Source: Pseudomonadales bacterium (GTDB lineage Bacteria > Pseudomonadota > Gammaproteobacteria > Pseudomonadales > Halieaceae). Taken from it: DNA of 64,000 nucleotides. Where the stretch lies: the NCBI GenBank assembly GCA_024234815.1, contig JACKNO010000004.1, forward strand, positions 496,001 through 560,000, read 5' to 3'. Below the pieces are notes generated by a model. It saw only the letters and a program-made list of their open reading frames with translations, was not told the DNA's origin and ran no database searches. A program made the position numbers and the translations under genes. This document shows positions 1 to 9,560 of the stretch, piece after piece (the stretch's first letter is position 1; every line of letters starts with the position of its first letter).

Positions 1-1
1 A

Positions 2-1357
2 GAGGGCCAGATATTCAATCACGGCGAATATGAGCGTTTCAAGAACCAGTTGCTGACACTTGGCCAGGAACGGGGCTATTTTGACGCGCGATTCAGTGTC
101 AGCAAGGTGAACGTGAATGTGGTGAGCGACCAGGCGGATATTTACCTGCACTACGAATCCGGCGAGCGTTTTCGCTTCGGCGCAATAGACTACAGCCAGA
201 CCAATCTCGAGCCGCACTTACTGGACGAACTGAATCCGCTGGGGGAGGGTGAGTATTTTGACCAGGGGCGGCTGCAGTTTTTCCAGGCCCAGCTGCAGCG
301 TACCGGGTACTTTTCCAGCGTGATCATCAAGCCCGAATTCGACAAGGTGAAGGATTACCGGGTACCAATGTCGGTGACTCTTCATCCCGCCCGGCGCCAC
401 AGTTTTGATGTCGGACTTGGCTACAGCACTGATACCCAGGAACGGGTATCCCTGGTGTGGCGCACACCGGTTCTGAATAGTCTCGGGCACAGCCAGCAAA
501 CGCGTATTACCTATTCCAATGTCAATCCCAGCGGCGAGTTCATCTATTCGATTCCGCTTTCCCACCCCCTGGATGATGTGCTGCATATCTCCACCAGGCT
601 GGAGAACGACAAGTACGGCGATATCGACAGCACCGAAAAGGAGTTTGGCCTGTTGCGGGAGACCCGCAGGCGCAAATGGATGCACAGTTTTTCCGGGCGA
701 TACCTGGAGGAATCCTGGGAGTTGAAGAATACCAAGTTCGAGAATCACTACACACTGCCGGGTTACGCGATCTCCCGCAGTGACAGGGGCGGGTCCCTGG
801 TGAACCCCAGCAGCGGATACAGCCAGTTTTACAAGTTTGAGGCGGGCAGCGCCGCTGTGGGATCGGATATCGATTTGCTGAGGACCACAGCTAATTTCAG
901 TTACATTTTCACCCTGGCAGAAAAACACCGTTTTGTCACCCGGGCAGCGCTGGGCGCCGTTTTTATTTCCGACGACGACCGGACCAGGCTGGCACCGTCG
1001 CTCAGTTTTTTCGCGGGGGGCTCCCAGAGCATCAGGGGTTATGGCTACCAATCTATTGGCAACGAACTGAAAGTGACCCGTGACAACGGCAGTACGCAGA
1101 CACTGGTGGTCGGTGGCGACCGCCTGGTAACCGCTACCCTGGAGTACCAGTACTCATTTACCGAGACCTGGCGAGGCGCGCTTTTCGTAGATGCCGGGGA
1201 TGCCTTTGACTCCACGGATTTCGATATCAATGTCGGTCCCGGTTTCGGTATTCACTATATTTCGCCGGTCGGAGCCGTGCGGGTCGAGTTTGCCAACAGC
1301 GCCAGTGATGAGGATCCGTCCTGGCGCATGGTGCTCAACATCGGGGCCGAATTTTGA
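2..1357 (+). CDS. tamA: TamA, outer-membrane translocation and assembly module (5' end cut off by window)
   Basis: This Omp85-family protein works with TamB to insert or export outer-membrane proteins. The frame is open from base 2, so the start codon lies before the window; a TTG at 50 is internal. About 450 residues are visible: the end of a POTRA domain (GEYERFKNQLLTLGQERGYF), then a long beta-barrel with alternating aromatic strands and the Omp85 lid-loop type motif GSQSIRGYGYQS. The C-terminal barrel strand ends in Phe (RMVLNIGAEF), as expected for BAM substrates. The stop overlaps the tamB start by 4 bp (TTGA), so the two are co-translated. The call is secure from barrel motifs plus the tamB partner; the missing part should be the signal peptide and first POTRA domains. 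Confidence 0.93.
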   Translation, partial: EGQIFNHGEYERFKNQLLTLGQERGYFDARFSVSKVNVNVVSDQADIYLHYESGERFRFGAIDYSQTNLEPHLLDELNPLGEGEYFDQGRLQFFQAQLQRTGYFSSVIIKPEFDKVKDYRVPMSVTLHPARRHSFDVGLGYSTDTQERVSLVWRTPVLNSLGHSQQTRITYSNVNPSGEFIYSIPLSHPLDDVLHISTRLENDKYGDIDSTEKEFGLLRETRRRKWMHSFSGRYLEESWELKNTKFENHYTLPGYAISRSDRGGSLVNPSSGYSQFYKFEAGSAAVGSDIDLLRTTANFSYIFTLAEKHRFVTRAALGAVFISDDDRTRLAPSLSFFAGGSQSIRGYGYQSIGNELKVTRDNGSTQTLVVGGDRLVTATLEYQYSFTETWRGALFVDAGDAFDSTDFDINVGPGFGIHYISPVGAVRVEFANSASDEDPSWRMVLNIGAEF

Positions 1358-4300
1358 GCCGTTTGTGGTGGCAGTTGCTGACCTGGCTGGTGGCCCTGCC
1401 GCTGCTGGCGGTACTCAGCATGCCCTTTACCGAGACCGGCAGCCGCCTGCTGGTGGATCAGGCCAGCCGTTTTCTGCCAATGGAAATAGAGTACGGCGGG
1501 GGAACCCTCGCGGGTGAACTGCGTGTCGAGCACCTGGCCTGGAGCGGAGACAGCGTGCGACTGGAGTTGCGCGGTACCGTGTTGCAACTGGTGCCGAATT
1601 GTCTTTGGAACAGCGAGATCTGTTTCGCGAAGCTGCATGCACGGCAACTGGACGTGACCCTGCTTCCCGACCCGGGCAGTGAACCCGATGAGCCCGGCGA
1701 CGGTGACGAGGGTCTGTTCGAGTTTCCTGTCCCCCTGGAGACCGGCGATCTGCAGCTCGATGGGCTCAGTGTCCAATGGGACGGCGGCCAGTGGAGCCAG
1801 GGTCAATTGCGGGGCGCGGTACGCATCAGCGGTTCGACCATTGACGTGGAGCGGGCCCTGGTACTCGATTCGCGCCTGGATGTCACAGGGGGTGATGACA
1901 CGGGCCCCGGGGGCGACGGTTCGATTGTACTCCCGGAAATTTATCTGCCGCTGGATCTGCGCGTCGGGAAACTGGTACTGGAGCGCGGGCAGTGGAGCCT
2001 GAACGGGTCGACGGGGCAGTTTGACGAGCTGCAACTGCACGATAGCCAGTGGCAGGCAACCGAATTGCGCGTGGGCGACGTGCAGCTGCGTGCGCCTGCT
2101 CTGGGGGCGTGGCGGGTAGCCGCCACTCTCGATTTTTCCGGGCAGTGGCCGCTGTCCGGGGAAAGCGATGGCCAGTTACCCGCGATCGAAGGCTGGCCGG
2201 ACACGCTGGGGCACTCGCTTGCAGCCATGTTCAGCGGCGATCTTGCAGCGCTGACTGTGGAGGCGGATGTCAGTGGTGAGATATCACTGTCCGCCGATAT
2301 CCTGCTCAACGCGCTCGACCCGGCGCTTCCGTTCCGCATCGCGGCGAATGCGGAGTCGGCAGATGGGGCGGTCGCCGTGTCTGAACTGGCCGCGGTGCCA
2401 GAGTCACTGGCTTCCATGGAGTTAGCCAGCCCGGTGCAACTGCATGCCAGCGGATCGCTGCACAGCCAGGTTTTCCAGATCGAGACAAGCCTCAACGGCC
2501 TGGGTTACCAGGCGGTTGGCTTGCTGCTCGGGGGGAGCCACGAGGCGGGGCGGCTCGTGCTGGAAGACCTGCGCCTGGGCGAGGCGAAAGGCGCCAATAC
2601 ACTCTGGGGCAAAGGCGAGCTTGAGTACGCGGAGCATGCATTGCAATGGTCTGTGGTACTGGAGTCCAGTGGCCTGGACCTGTCACCTCTGGGAGACTTT
2701 GGCGCAGGCCATGTCGAGGGGAAGCTGCAATTGCGCGGCGAGGTGGAGGGTGAACAGTGGTCGATATCCGTCCTCAAAGCGGACCTGGATGGAACGCTTT
2801 ATGAGCTCCCTGCAAGGCTGACAGGTTACGGGGGCATTGACAGTCAGTTGAGATTATTACCGGGCGAGCTGAAGGCGGAGGTAAATGGTGCTCGCCTGCA
2901 GTTGGCGGCGCCTGAAGATCAGTCACTGCCCGCGCGGTTGGATATCGCCATAGACGACCTTGGCGCCTGGCAGGAGAGCAGTCGCGGCAGTCTGGCCCTG
3001 CAGGCCAGGCTAGTGCCCGGATGGAGCGACTTCAGCTTTACGGGGGCGCTGTCGGATATCGAGTGGCAGGGCGTAGAGATTGCCAGCGCTAAGCTCACGG
3101 GCAGTTTCCGCCCACAGGATGCCGCGAAGATAGACCTCGAAGTGGCACTGACAGAGCTGGCGCTGGGGACAGTCGACCTGGAGACGGCGCAGTTTTCCGC
3201 GCATGGGGATTCCTCCGCGCTCGCCCTGGCACTGCGCGTCCAGGGCGATGTCGACGGCGTCCTGGAACTGGCGGGCGAGTTCGACGGGCAGGGTGCCTGG
3301 TCGGGGCAACTAGCGGCGACGACATTGCAGACCAGCGCGGGCAACTGGTACCTACAGGAGCCGGTGGATGTCAGCTATTCGCCGTCGCCCCAGGCTGTGC
3401 GCCTGGCCGCCCACTGCTGGGGGTTCGGCAAAAGCACGGTCTGCCCCGGCGCAACCCTGCTGGGCGAGCAAGGAAGCACAAGCCTGGCAATCGATGGAGA
3501 CCTGGAGACCCTGGCCGCCTGGTTACCGGAATACCTGCAGATTCAGGGCGTGATAACGGGGCAGTTTTTCGCGGACTGGTCTCCTGGACAGGCTCTGAAC
3601 ATAGAAGGCGAGAGCAGCATACGCGACATCCTGTTGACCCGGCAGTTCGGCGCAGGCGAGGCGGGCCGGATAGCGTGGCAGAGGATCGATTCCAGCGTCC
3701 GCAACGGGGCGCAGGGGCTGGTGCTCAGCGCCGATGCATCCAGCGGGGATGGCCGGATTCTCAATCTCGACCTGCACCTGCCGGCCGAGCGTGACCAGCA
3801 ACTGGAAGCTGCCATCGAAGTGGTCGGGCTGCGGCTGCGCACGCTCGCGCCGCTGGCCCCCGCTATGTCCGAGCTGGATGGGGAGTTGAGTGGACGTCTG
3901 CGCTTGTACGGTACGTTTGAACAACCCCTCGCCGACGGTGAACTGACGCTGGCGGATGGCCATTTTGCCCTGCTGGGTAACCCGACTGAACTCCAGCAAC
4001 TGGAGTTGCGGCTGGAAGCACAGGGTGATCAGGCCAGGGTCCGGGGACAGGGGATGCTGGGGGGCGGGCAACTGAATGTTGACGGCGCAATCCTGAGCCG
4101 ACCCGAGTGGGGATTACAGCTGGTGATCAACGGAGATCACCACGAAATCCTGCTGCCGCCGTATACCAGCATGCGGGTATCAGAACAGCTGGAGATGACG
4201 ATAAACCGCGGTTTGCTGGCACTCAAGGGCGAGGTCGTGGTGCACGAGGGTGAACTGGAGCACGAGCAGTTGCCAGAGGGAGGGGTGGCTCTGTCTGATG

Positions 4301-5064
4301 ATGTGGTCGAAGTCGATCTGGAGGGCGGCGTGATCTACGAGGCTGCGCCATTTGATATCAGCGTAAACGTCGGCCTGTTGATCGAGGATAATTTCAGGAT
4401 CCTGGGCGAAATGGTCAACGCCGTGGTCGGAGGCGACCTGCAGCTGAGGCAGGAGCCGCGGCAGCCGCTACAGGTCTTCGGCAATCTCAATGTAATAGGC
4501 GGAGAATTGCGCGCCTACCAACAGCATTTGCGTATTCAGCGCGGCACGGTCAGCTTCGCGGGTACGCCGGAAAACCCCGAACTCGATGTCCGCGCCCAGC
4601 GGGAAATAGCCACCAACAACGTGATCGTAGGCCTGCAAATGCAGGGGACGCTGGAGCAACCGAAACTGGAGGTCTTTTCCGAACCCGTCATGTCTCACGG
4701 CGAGGCCATGTCATACCTGATACGCGGCAGGGGCCTCGATGCCGGGGCCGGTACGGATGGTGTGGCCATGGCCCTGTCCCTGGGTACCGGACTGGTAAAT
4801 CGAACGGCGGTTGTGGACCAGTTGAATCAGATTCCCGGTATCAGCAACCTCTCATTCGGCGCCGAGGGCACAACCGAGGAGGATACGGCCGCCACGGTGG
4901 GCGGCTATATCGGGGAGCGCCTCTATCTGTCCTACGGGATGGGCATTTACGAGCCGATCAACGTTCTCACCGCCCGCCTGTTCCTGCAAAGCCGGCTATG
5001 GCTGGAAGTCGTCAGCCGCCTGGAAAACTCGGTTGACCTGTATTATTCCTTCGATATCGAATGA
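1354..5064 (+). CDS. tamB: TamB, inner-membrane-anchored translocation/assembly subunit (DUF490)
   Basis: TamB is a very large periplasm-spanning beta-rich protein, anchored in the inner membrane, that partners TamA and is also implicated in phospholipid transport. The 1236-residue product starts with a single membrane anchor (about residues 5-22, WWQLLTWLVALPLLAVLS) and continues as a long amphipathic beta repeat. The C-terminal ~350 residues form the TamB/DUF490 domain (IPGISNLSFGAEG, YIGERLYLSYGMGIYEP). Length is close to E. coli TamB (about 1259). The start is a TTG overlapping the tamA stop by 4 bp. An acidic, Gly/Pro-rich insertion near residue 110 (DPGSEPDEPGDGDEG) is probably a flexible loop. 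Confidence is high from the tamA neighbour and the C-terminal domain. Confidence 0.94.
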   Translation: MSRLWWQLLTWLVALPLLAVLSMPFTETGSRLLVDQASRFLPMEIEYGGGTLAGELRVEHLAWSGDSVRLELRGTVLQLVPNCLWNSEICFAKLHARQLDVTLLPDPGSEPDEPGDGDEGLFEFPVPLETGDLQLDGLSVQWDGGQWSQGQLRGAVRISGSTIDVERALVLDSRLDVTGGDDTGPGGDGSIVLPEIYLPLDLRVGKLVLERGQWSLNGSTGQFDELQLHDSQWQATELRVGDVQLRAPALGAWRVAATLDFSGQWPLSGESDGQLPAIEGWPDTLGHSLAAMFSGDLAALTVEADVSGEISLSADILLNALDPALPFRIAANAESADGAVAVSELAAVPESLASMELASPVQLHASGSLHSQVFQIETSLNGLGYQAVGLLLGGSHEAGRLVLEDLRLGEAKGANTLWGKGELEYAEHALQWSVVLESSGLDLSPLGDFGAGHVEGKLQLRGEVEGEQWSISVLKADLDGTLYELPARLTGYGGIDSQLRLLPGELKAEVNGARLQLAAPEDQSLPARLDIAIDDLGAWQESSRGSLALQARLVPGWSDFSFTGALSDIEWQGVEIASAKLTGSFRPQDAAKIDLEVALTELALGTVDLETAQFSAHGDSSALALALRVQGDVDGVLELAGEFDGQGAWSGQLAATTLQTSAGNWYLQEPVDVSYSPSPQAVRLAAHCWGFGKSTVCPGATLLGEQGSTSLAIDGDLETLAAWLPEYLQIQGVITGQFFADWSPGQALNIEGESSIRDILLTRQFGAGEAGRIAWQRIDSSVRNGAQGLVLSADASSGDGRILNLDLHLPAERDQQLEAAIEVVGLRLRTLAPLAPAMSELDGELSGRLRLYGTFEQPLADGELTLADGHFALLGNPTELQQLELRLEAQGDQARVRGQGMLGGGQLNVDGAILSRPEWGLQLVINGDHHEILLPPYTSMRVSEQLEMTINRGLLALKGEVVVHEGELEHEQLPEGGVALSDDVVEVDLEGGVIYEAAPFDISVNVGLLIEDNFRILGEMVNAVVGGDLQLRQEPRQPLQVFGNLNVIGGELRAYQQHLRIQRGTVSFAGTPENPELDVRAQREIATNNVIVGLQMQGTLEQPKLEVFSEPVMSHGEAMSYLIRGRGLDAGAGTDGVAMALSLGTGLVNRTAVVDQLNQIPGISNLSFGAEGTTEEDTAATVGGYIGERLYLSYGMGIYEPINVLTARLFLQSRLWLEVVSRLENSVDLYYSFDIE

Positions 5065-5209
5065 CGCTGGCGGCAGTGTGGACACAGGCGGCATCGTCGC
5101 CACGCGGCAAGCCGGGGTGCCGGTAGCGCGTGGATAGGTGGTGAATACCCGCAAAATTGGTTAGCTTGCACTCTTCGCAGTGCGCTGGCTGATGTAAAGG
5201 AGATCAATC

Positions 5210-6214
5210 ATGGACCCCTTAACCCAGGGAGTATTGGGCGCGGCCCTGCCCCAGGCGACAGCGGCCAGGGGAAAGCTCGCCGCCAGCGCCGGCCTGTTTG
5301 GTTTTCTGGCTGGAATGGCGGCGGACCTGGATGTTTTGATACGCTCGGGCACCGACCCGCTGCTGTTTCTTGAATATCATCGCCAGTTTACCCACTCCCT
5401 GGTTTTTATCCCCGTGGGCGGGCTGGTCTGCGCGCTGCTGTTGCACGCAGTGCTGGGGAAGCGGCGCGGGCTGCGCTTTCGCCAGAGCTGGTTGTTTTGC
5501 ACCCTGGGTTACGCCACTCACGCGCTGCTGGACGCCTGTACCACCTATGGCACCATGTTATTGTGGCCGTTCAGCGATGCGCGCATCGCCTGGAACACCA
5601 TTTCCATCATTGACCCCCTGTTCACCCTGCCACTGTTGCTGGCGGTAGTGCTGGCGGGCAGGCGGGGGCGCCCCCTGTTCGCGCGCCTCGGCCTGTTGTG
5701 GGCCTGTGGATACATGGCCCTGGGTTTGTGGCAGCGTAACGAGGCGATGGAGATGGGCTACGCACTGGCTGCGCAGCGTGGACATGAACCGCTGCGGTTG
5801 GAGGCCAAACCCAGTTTCGCCAACATCCTGGTGTGGAAAATCGTCTACGAGACCGGTGATCGCTATTATGTGGACGCCGTCCGGGCCTCGTGGGCACCGC
5901 GGGTGTTCGCGGGGGACTCGGTCGAGAAGCTGGTTATTCACCGCGACCTGCCCTGGCTGGACAGGGATTCGCAACAGGCGCGGGATGTCGAGCGGTTCCG
6001 CTGGTTCAGCAATGGCTATGTTGCCAGCGACCCCCGCAATCCCAACCGGGTAATCGACATCCGTTATTCAGTGATTCCCAACGAGTTGGCCCCGCTGTGG
6101 AGTATTGAGCTGGATCCCGCGGCCCGCCGCGACGAGCACGCGAACTACCTGGTGCATCGCGAAGCCGGGAGCAACCGGGCTGCCCTGATGTGGCGGATGT
6201 TGTCGGGTAATTGA
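5210..6214 (+). CDS. YdjM-family membrane-bound metal-dependent hydrolase (DUF457)
   Basis: The 334-residue integral membrane protein belongs to the YdjM/DUF457 family of predicted metal-dependent hydrolases; the substrate is unknown. The N-terminus has the family pattern MDPLTQGVLGAALPQA, then FLAGMAADLDVLIR and RQFTHSLVF, whose Asp and His residues are the presumed metal ligands. Several hydrophobic segments fill residues 15-175; the C-terminal 150 residues are soluble (for example KIVYETGDRYYVDAV). A good ribosome site (AAAGGAG) sits 7 bp before the ATG. The 145 bp after tamB contain no gene. It is convergent with the aminotransferase gene, 30 bp apart. Confidence 0.87.
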   Translation: MDPLTQGVLGAALPQATAARGKLAASAGLFGFLAGMAADLDVLIRSGTDPLLFLEYHRQFTHSLVFIPVGGLVCALLLHAVLGKRRGLRFRQSWLFCTLGYATHALLDACTTYGTMLLWPFSDARIAWNTISIIDPLFTLPLLLAVVLAGRRGRPLFARLGLLWACGYMALGLWQRNEAMEMGYALAAQRGHEPLRLEAKPSFANILVWKIVYETGDRYYVDAVRASWAPRVFAGDSVEKLVIHRDLPWLDRDSQQARDVERFRWFSNGYVASDPRNPNRVIDIRYSVIPNELAPLWSIELDPAARRDEHANYLVHREAGSNRAALMWRMLSGN

Positions 6215-6217
6215 ACG

Positions 6218-6234
6218 CCTGCCGCCCCGGCAGG
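6218..6234. terminator. Short GC hairpin between convergent genes
   Basis: CCTGCCG, a CCC loop and CGGCAGG form a perfect 7-bp stem in the 30-bp gap between two convergent genes. There is no T-tract on either strand, so this is only a weak candidate for a bidirectional terminator. Confidence 0.3.
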
Positions 6235-6244
6235 GGCGAGCCTC

Positions 6245-7444
6245 TCAGGCGCTTGCCGCACCCGCCTGGCGATCGAACACTTCCCGCGCAGCGGGCACAG
6301 CCTTGCCGGAATTGATCGCCGCTCCAGCGCGCGCCAGGATGGCGTCCAGGGCGCCCAGGCAATACAGGACATTGCGTTCGTTGCTGGCAAATCCCATCAG
6401 GCCGATGCGCCAGGTCTTTCCCGCCAGGGCGCCCAGCCCGGCACCGATTTCCAGGTCGTACTCCCGCAGCAGTGCGTTGCGCACCGCGGCGTCATCCACA
6501 CCTTCGGGAATAAGCACCGAGTTGAGCTGAGGCAGGCGATACTCGGGCGCCACAGCCATCGCCAGTCCCATTGCTTCGAGCCCGGCCACCAGGCCCTCGT
6601 GATTGCGACGGTGGCGCTGTTGAGCCGCTTCCAGCCCTTCCTCCTGCAGCATCAGCAAGGCTTCATGCAGGGCGTAAAGGTCATTGACCGGTGCGGTGTG
6701 GTGGTAGGCGCGCTTGGCGCTGCCGCCCCAGTAACCCATGATCAGTTGCATGTCCAGGAACCAGCTCTGAACCTTGTGCTTGCGGTTGCGGATCAGCTCC
6801 ACGGCCCGGGGACTGAAGGTCACAGGCGAAATGCCAGGGATACAGGACAGGCATTTCTGGGTGCCGGAGTAGACCGCGTCGGCGCCCCAGGCATCGACCA
6901 GTAATTCAATGCCACCCAGGGAGGTGACCGCGTCAACGATTGACAGTGCTCCGTGTGACGCCGCGAGCGCGCACAGCGCGGCGACGTCACTGCGCACCCC
7001 GGTGGAGGTCTCCGCGTGGACGAACGCCAGCAGTTTGGCCTCCGGGTGCCGGTCAAATGCCGCCGCCACCTTGTCGATACCCACCGGTTCGCCCCAGTTG
7101 TCCTCGACCATTACCGCGGTGGCCCCGCAGCGCTCCACGTTTTCTTTCATGCGACCGCCGAATACACCGTTCTGGCAGACAATAACCGTGTCCCCGGGGG
7201 TCACGAGGTTCACAAAGCAGGCTTCCATGCCGGCGGATCCCGGGGCGGACACCGGCAGGGTCAGTTCATTGTCGGTCTGGAAGGCGTACTGCAATAATGT
7301 CTTGATCTGGTCCATGAGGTCCACGAACAGCGGATCCAGGTGGCCGATAGTGGGGCGGGCGAGGGCGCTCAGAACCCGCGGCGATACGTCGGAGGGCCCG
7401 GGGCCCATAAGTGTGCGAAGAGGCGGATAAAAACTGCTGGTCAT
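6245..7444 (-). CDS. Class V aminotransferase, alanine/serine-glyoxylate type
   Basis: This 399-residue PLP enzyme resembles alanine-glyoxylate and serine-glyoxylate aminotransferases, which transfer an amino group to glyoxylate to give glycine. The N-terminus has MGPGPSDVSPRVLSALARP and IGHLDP, typical of the family; APGSAGMEA forms the cofactor phosphate region; the PLP lysine is K197 in SGTQKCLSCIPGISP, with the conserved DAVTS about 25 residues before. The exact amino donor (Ala, Ser or another) cannot be read from sequence. A cupin gene lies 114 bp upstream on the same strand. Convergent with the YdjM-like gene. Confidence 0.9.
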   Translation of the reverse strand: MTSSFYPPLRTLMGPGPSDVSPRVLSALARPTIGHLDPLFVDLMDQIKTLLQYAFQTDNELTLPVSAPGSAGMEACFVNLVTPGDTVIVCQNGVFGGRMKENVERCGATAVMVEDNWGEPVGIDKVAAAFDRHPEAKLLAFVHAETSTGVRSDVAALCALAASHGALSIVDAVTSLGGIELLVDAWGADAVYSGTQKCLSCIPGISPVTFSPRAVELIRNRKHKVQSWFLDMQLIMGYWGGSAKRAYHHTAPVNDLYALHEALLMLQEEGLEAAQQRHRRNHEGLVAGLEAMGLAMAVAPEYRLPQLNSVLIPEGVDDAAVRNALLREYDLEIGAGLGALAGKTWRIGLMGFASNERNVLYCLGALDAILARAGAAINSGKAVPAAREVFDRQAGAASA

Positions 7445-7558
7445 GGTTGCGGCCCTTGGAAGCGTTCAAAAAACAGGCGCGAACGGTAGCAGATTTTGAG
7501 CCCAAGCTTAAGTGCGGGGGGCAATAGTCGGCATTCGCGGCCGGAATGCCGAAGGTCG

Positions 7559-7891
7559 CTAGCCCGGCATATTGGCGAATATAACCAGCAGGGTCATATC
7601 TTCCTCGATTTCAAAGAACGAGTGTTCGGTGGTCGCACCCACGTAAAGCAGAGAACCCGGTCCCACGTCCCGCTCGGCGCCGTCCAGCCGCATCCTGGCT
7701 TTGCCGCTGAGCACCAGGTAAACCTCGTCATCATCGTGGTGGGACTGCATGTCCTTGCTGCCCGCGGCGAGGAAATAGATGCCGCAGTTGAGCGCTGGCA
7801 CGCTCAGGAACTCCAGGTACTCGGCGGGCTTGCCCTGTAGCTTTTGCCTGATCTCGGCGAGGTCAAATACCTGCCATGGTTTGTCGGACAT
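7559..7891 (-). CDS. Small single-domain cupin protein
   Basis: The 110-residue protein is essentially one cupin_2 barrel. Metal-site motif 1 is visible as a His-rich stretch (MQSHHDDDEVYLVLSGKARM) and motif 2 as GPGSLLYVGATTEHSFFE. Such proteins can be dioxygenases, isomerases or sensors; no substrate can be assigned. It precedes the aminotransferase on the same strand by 114 bp and could share its transcript. No signal peptide, so cytoplasmic. Confidence 0.86.
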   Translation of the reverse strand: MSDKPWQVFDLAEIRQKLQGKPAEYLEFLSVPALNCGIYFLAAGSKDMQSHHDDDEVYLVLSGKARMRLDGAERDVGPGSLLYVGATTEHSFFEIEEDMTLLVIFANMPG

Positions 7892-8024
7892 GGGTTATCT
7901 TCCTTCTGGGAATTACTGGCAAGTCGTTATTCTACGGGGTATTTCATCGTGTTAGTATCCTACACTCACCGGCAGCGCAAGCCCCAACTGTGCCGGTAAC
8001 TATAATCATAGTGAGGGAGCAGTC

Positions 8025-9557
8025 ATGAATAAACCTGGAACGGAATTCAATATCGCAGCCATTATGCTGCGGCGTGCGCAATTGAGTCCTGGGCGCAGGG
8101 CACTGGTCTTTGAGGATGTGGAAACGTCCTATGCCGAATTTGGCGACCGCGTGCGCCGGCAGGCCAGCCTGTTCCGCAAGTGCGGTGTCTGTGTCGGCGA
8201 CCGGGTAGGTTACCTGGGGTTCAATCACCCGGCCCTGCTGGAAACCATGTTTGCCGCGCAGGCGCTGGGAGCCATCTTCGTGCCCCTGAATTTTCGCCTG
8301 ACGGCCGAGGAACTCACCTTCATTATCAACGATGCCGGTGTGCATACCCTGGTAGTTGACGACACGCTGCGCAAGGTGATCGAACCGGCGCGCGAGCGCC
8401 TCTGCACGCGCGAGTACTTCACTTCCGAGTCGGCGGCGGACAACTGGCGCCACCTGCCTGCGGAGCGCGCCGCCGCCGAACCGCTGGCCGCGGCTGTCTC
8501 CATGGACCAGCACGATGTGGCGATCATCATGTATACCTCGGGCACTACCGGTCTGCCCAAGGGCGCCATGCTTACGCACGGCAACATCCTGTGGAACAAC
8601 ATCAATGCTATGATGGCATTCGGTGGCACCAGCGAAGATGTCATTCTCACAGCTGCGCCGTTGTTCCACATTGGCGGCCTCAATGTCATGACCATCGGCT
8701 CCTTCCATACAGGCTCCACGCTGGTTCTGCTGCGCGGCTTCGATGCCGGCCAGGCCCTGAGTAATATCGAGCGCTACGGGGTGACCCACATGTTCGGTGC
8801 TCCGGCGATGTTCCTGTTTATGTCGCAACAACCACAGTTTGCCGAGACTGACCTCAGTTCCATCGTCACCATCATCTGTGGCGCGGCGCCGGTACCGGAG
8901 TCACTCATAGAGTTGTACGGCAAGCGCGACGTATCCTTCTGCCAGGGTTACGGCCTTACCGAGACCGCGCCGTTTGCAGCTTTCCTGACGCCGGAATTCG
9001 GGGTCAGCAAGCTCGGTTCCGCTGGCCAGGCACCCCTGTTCAGCGAGACTCGTATCGTCGATAACGACAACCGTGAGGTCGCCCCCGGCGAGCGCGGTGA
9101 GATCTGCCTGCGCGGGCCCAATATCATGAAGGGCTACTGGAACCGGCCCGAGGCCACGGCGGCGGCTATCGACGACGAGGGCTGGTTTCACTCCGGCGAC
9201 GTGGGCTACGTCGACGACGAGGGCTTCCTGTTCATCTGCGACCGGCTCAAGGATATGGTGATTTCAGGCGGTGAGAACGTCTACCCGGCGGAGGTGGAGA
9301 GCGTACTATACCGGCATGATCACATCGCCGAGGTGGCGGTTCTGGGTCTGCCTGACGAAAAATGGGGTGAGGCTGTCACGGCGGTGGTCGCGCTGCACGA
9401 GGGCAAGGAGCTTACCCTGGAAGAACTGCGCGCCTTCGCGGAACCCTTTCTGGCGCGCTACAAATTGCCTCTGCGACTGCACGTGGTGGAAGCGCTGCCA
9501 CGCAATCCCGCGGGCAAGGTACTCAAGTTCGTACTCAAGGAGGAACTGCTGGACTAG
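8025..9557 (+). CDS. Acyl-CoA synthetase (AMP-forming, long-chain/aryl type)
   Basis: The 510-residue adenylate-forming enzyme activates a carboxylic acid to its CoA thioester using ATP. It carries the P-loop signature YTSGTTGLPKGAM (about residues 171-183), the gate motif GYGLTETAP, the hinge GEICLRGPNIMKGYWNRPEA followed by GWFHSGDVGYVDDEGFLFICDR, and the C-terminal catalytic lysine K498 in PRNPAGKVLK. Substrate chain length is not predictable; the acyl-CoA dehydrogenases a few kb away suggest the CoA ester feeds beta-oxidation. A strong ribosome site (GAGGGAG) precedes the ATG. Its stop is 3 bp from the stop of convergent ppdK. Confidence 0.92.
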   Translation: MNKPGTEFNIAAIMLRRAQLSPGRRALVFEDVETSYAEFGDRVRRQASLFRKCGVCVGDRVGYLGFNHPALLETMFAAQALGAIFVPLNFRLTAEELTFIINDAGVHTLVVDDTLRKVIEPARERLCTREYFTSESAADNWRHLPAERAAAEPLAAAVSMDQHDVAIIMYTSGTTGLPKGAMLTHGNILWNNINAMMAFGGTSEDVILTAAPLFHIGGLNVMTIGSFHTGSTLVLLRGFDAGQALSNIERYGVTHMFGAPAMFLFMSQQPQFAETDLSSIVTIICGAAPVPESLIELYGKRDVSFCQGYGLTETAPFAAFLTPEFGVSKLGSAGQAPLFSETRIVDNDNREVAPGERGEICLRGPNIMKGYWNRPEATAAAIDDEGWFHSGDVGYVDDEGFLFICDRLKDMVISGGENVYPAEVESVLYRHDHIAEVAVLGLPDEKWGEAVTAVVALHEGKELTLEELRAFAEPFLARYKLPLRLHVVEALPRNPAGKVLKFVLKEELLD

Positions 9558-9560
9558 GGG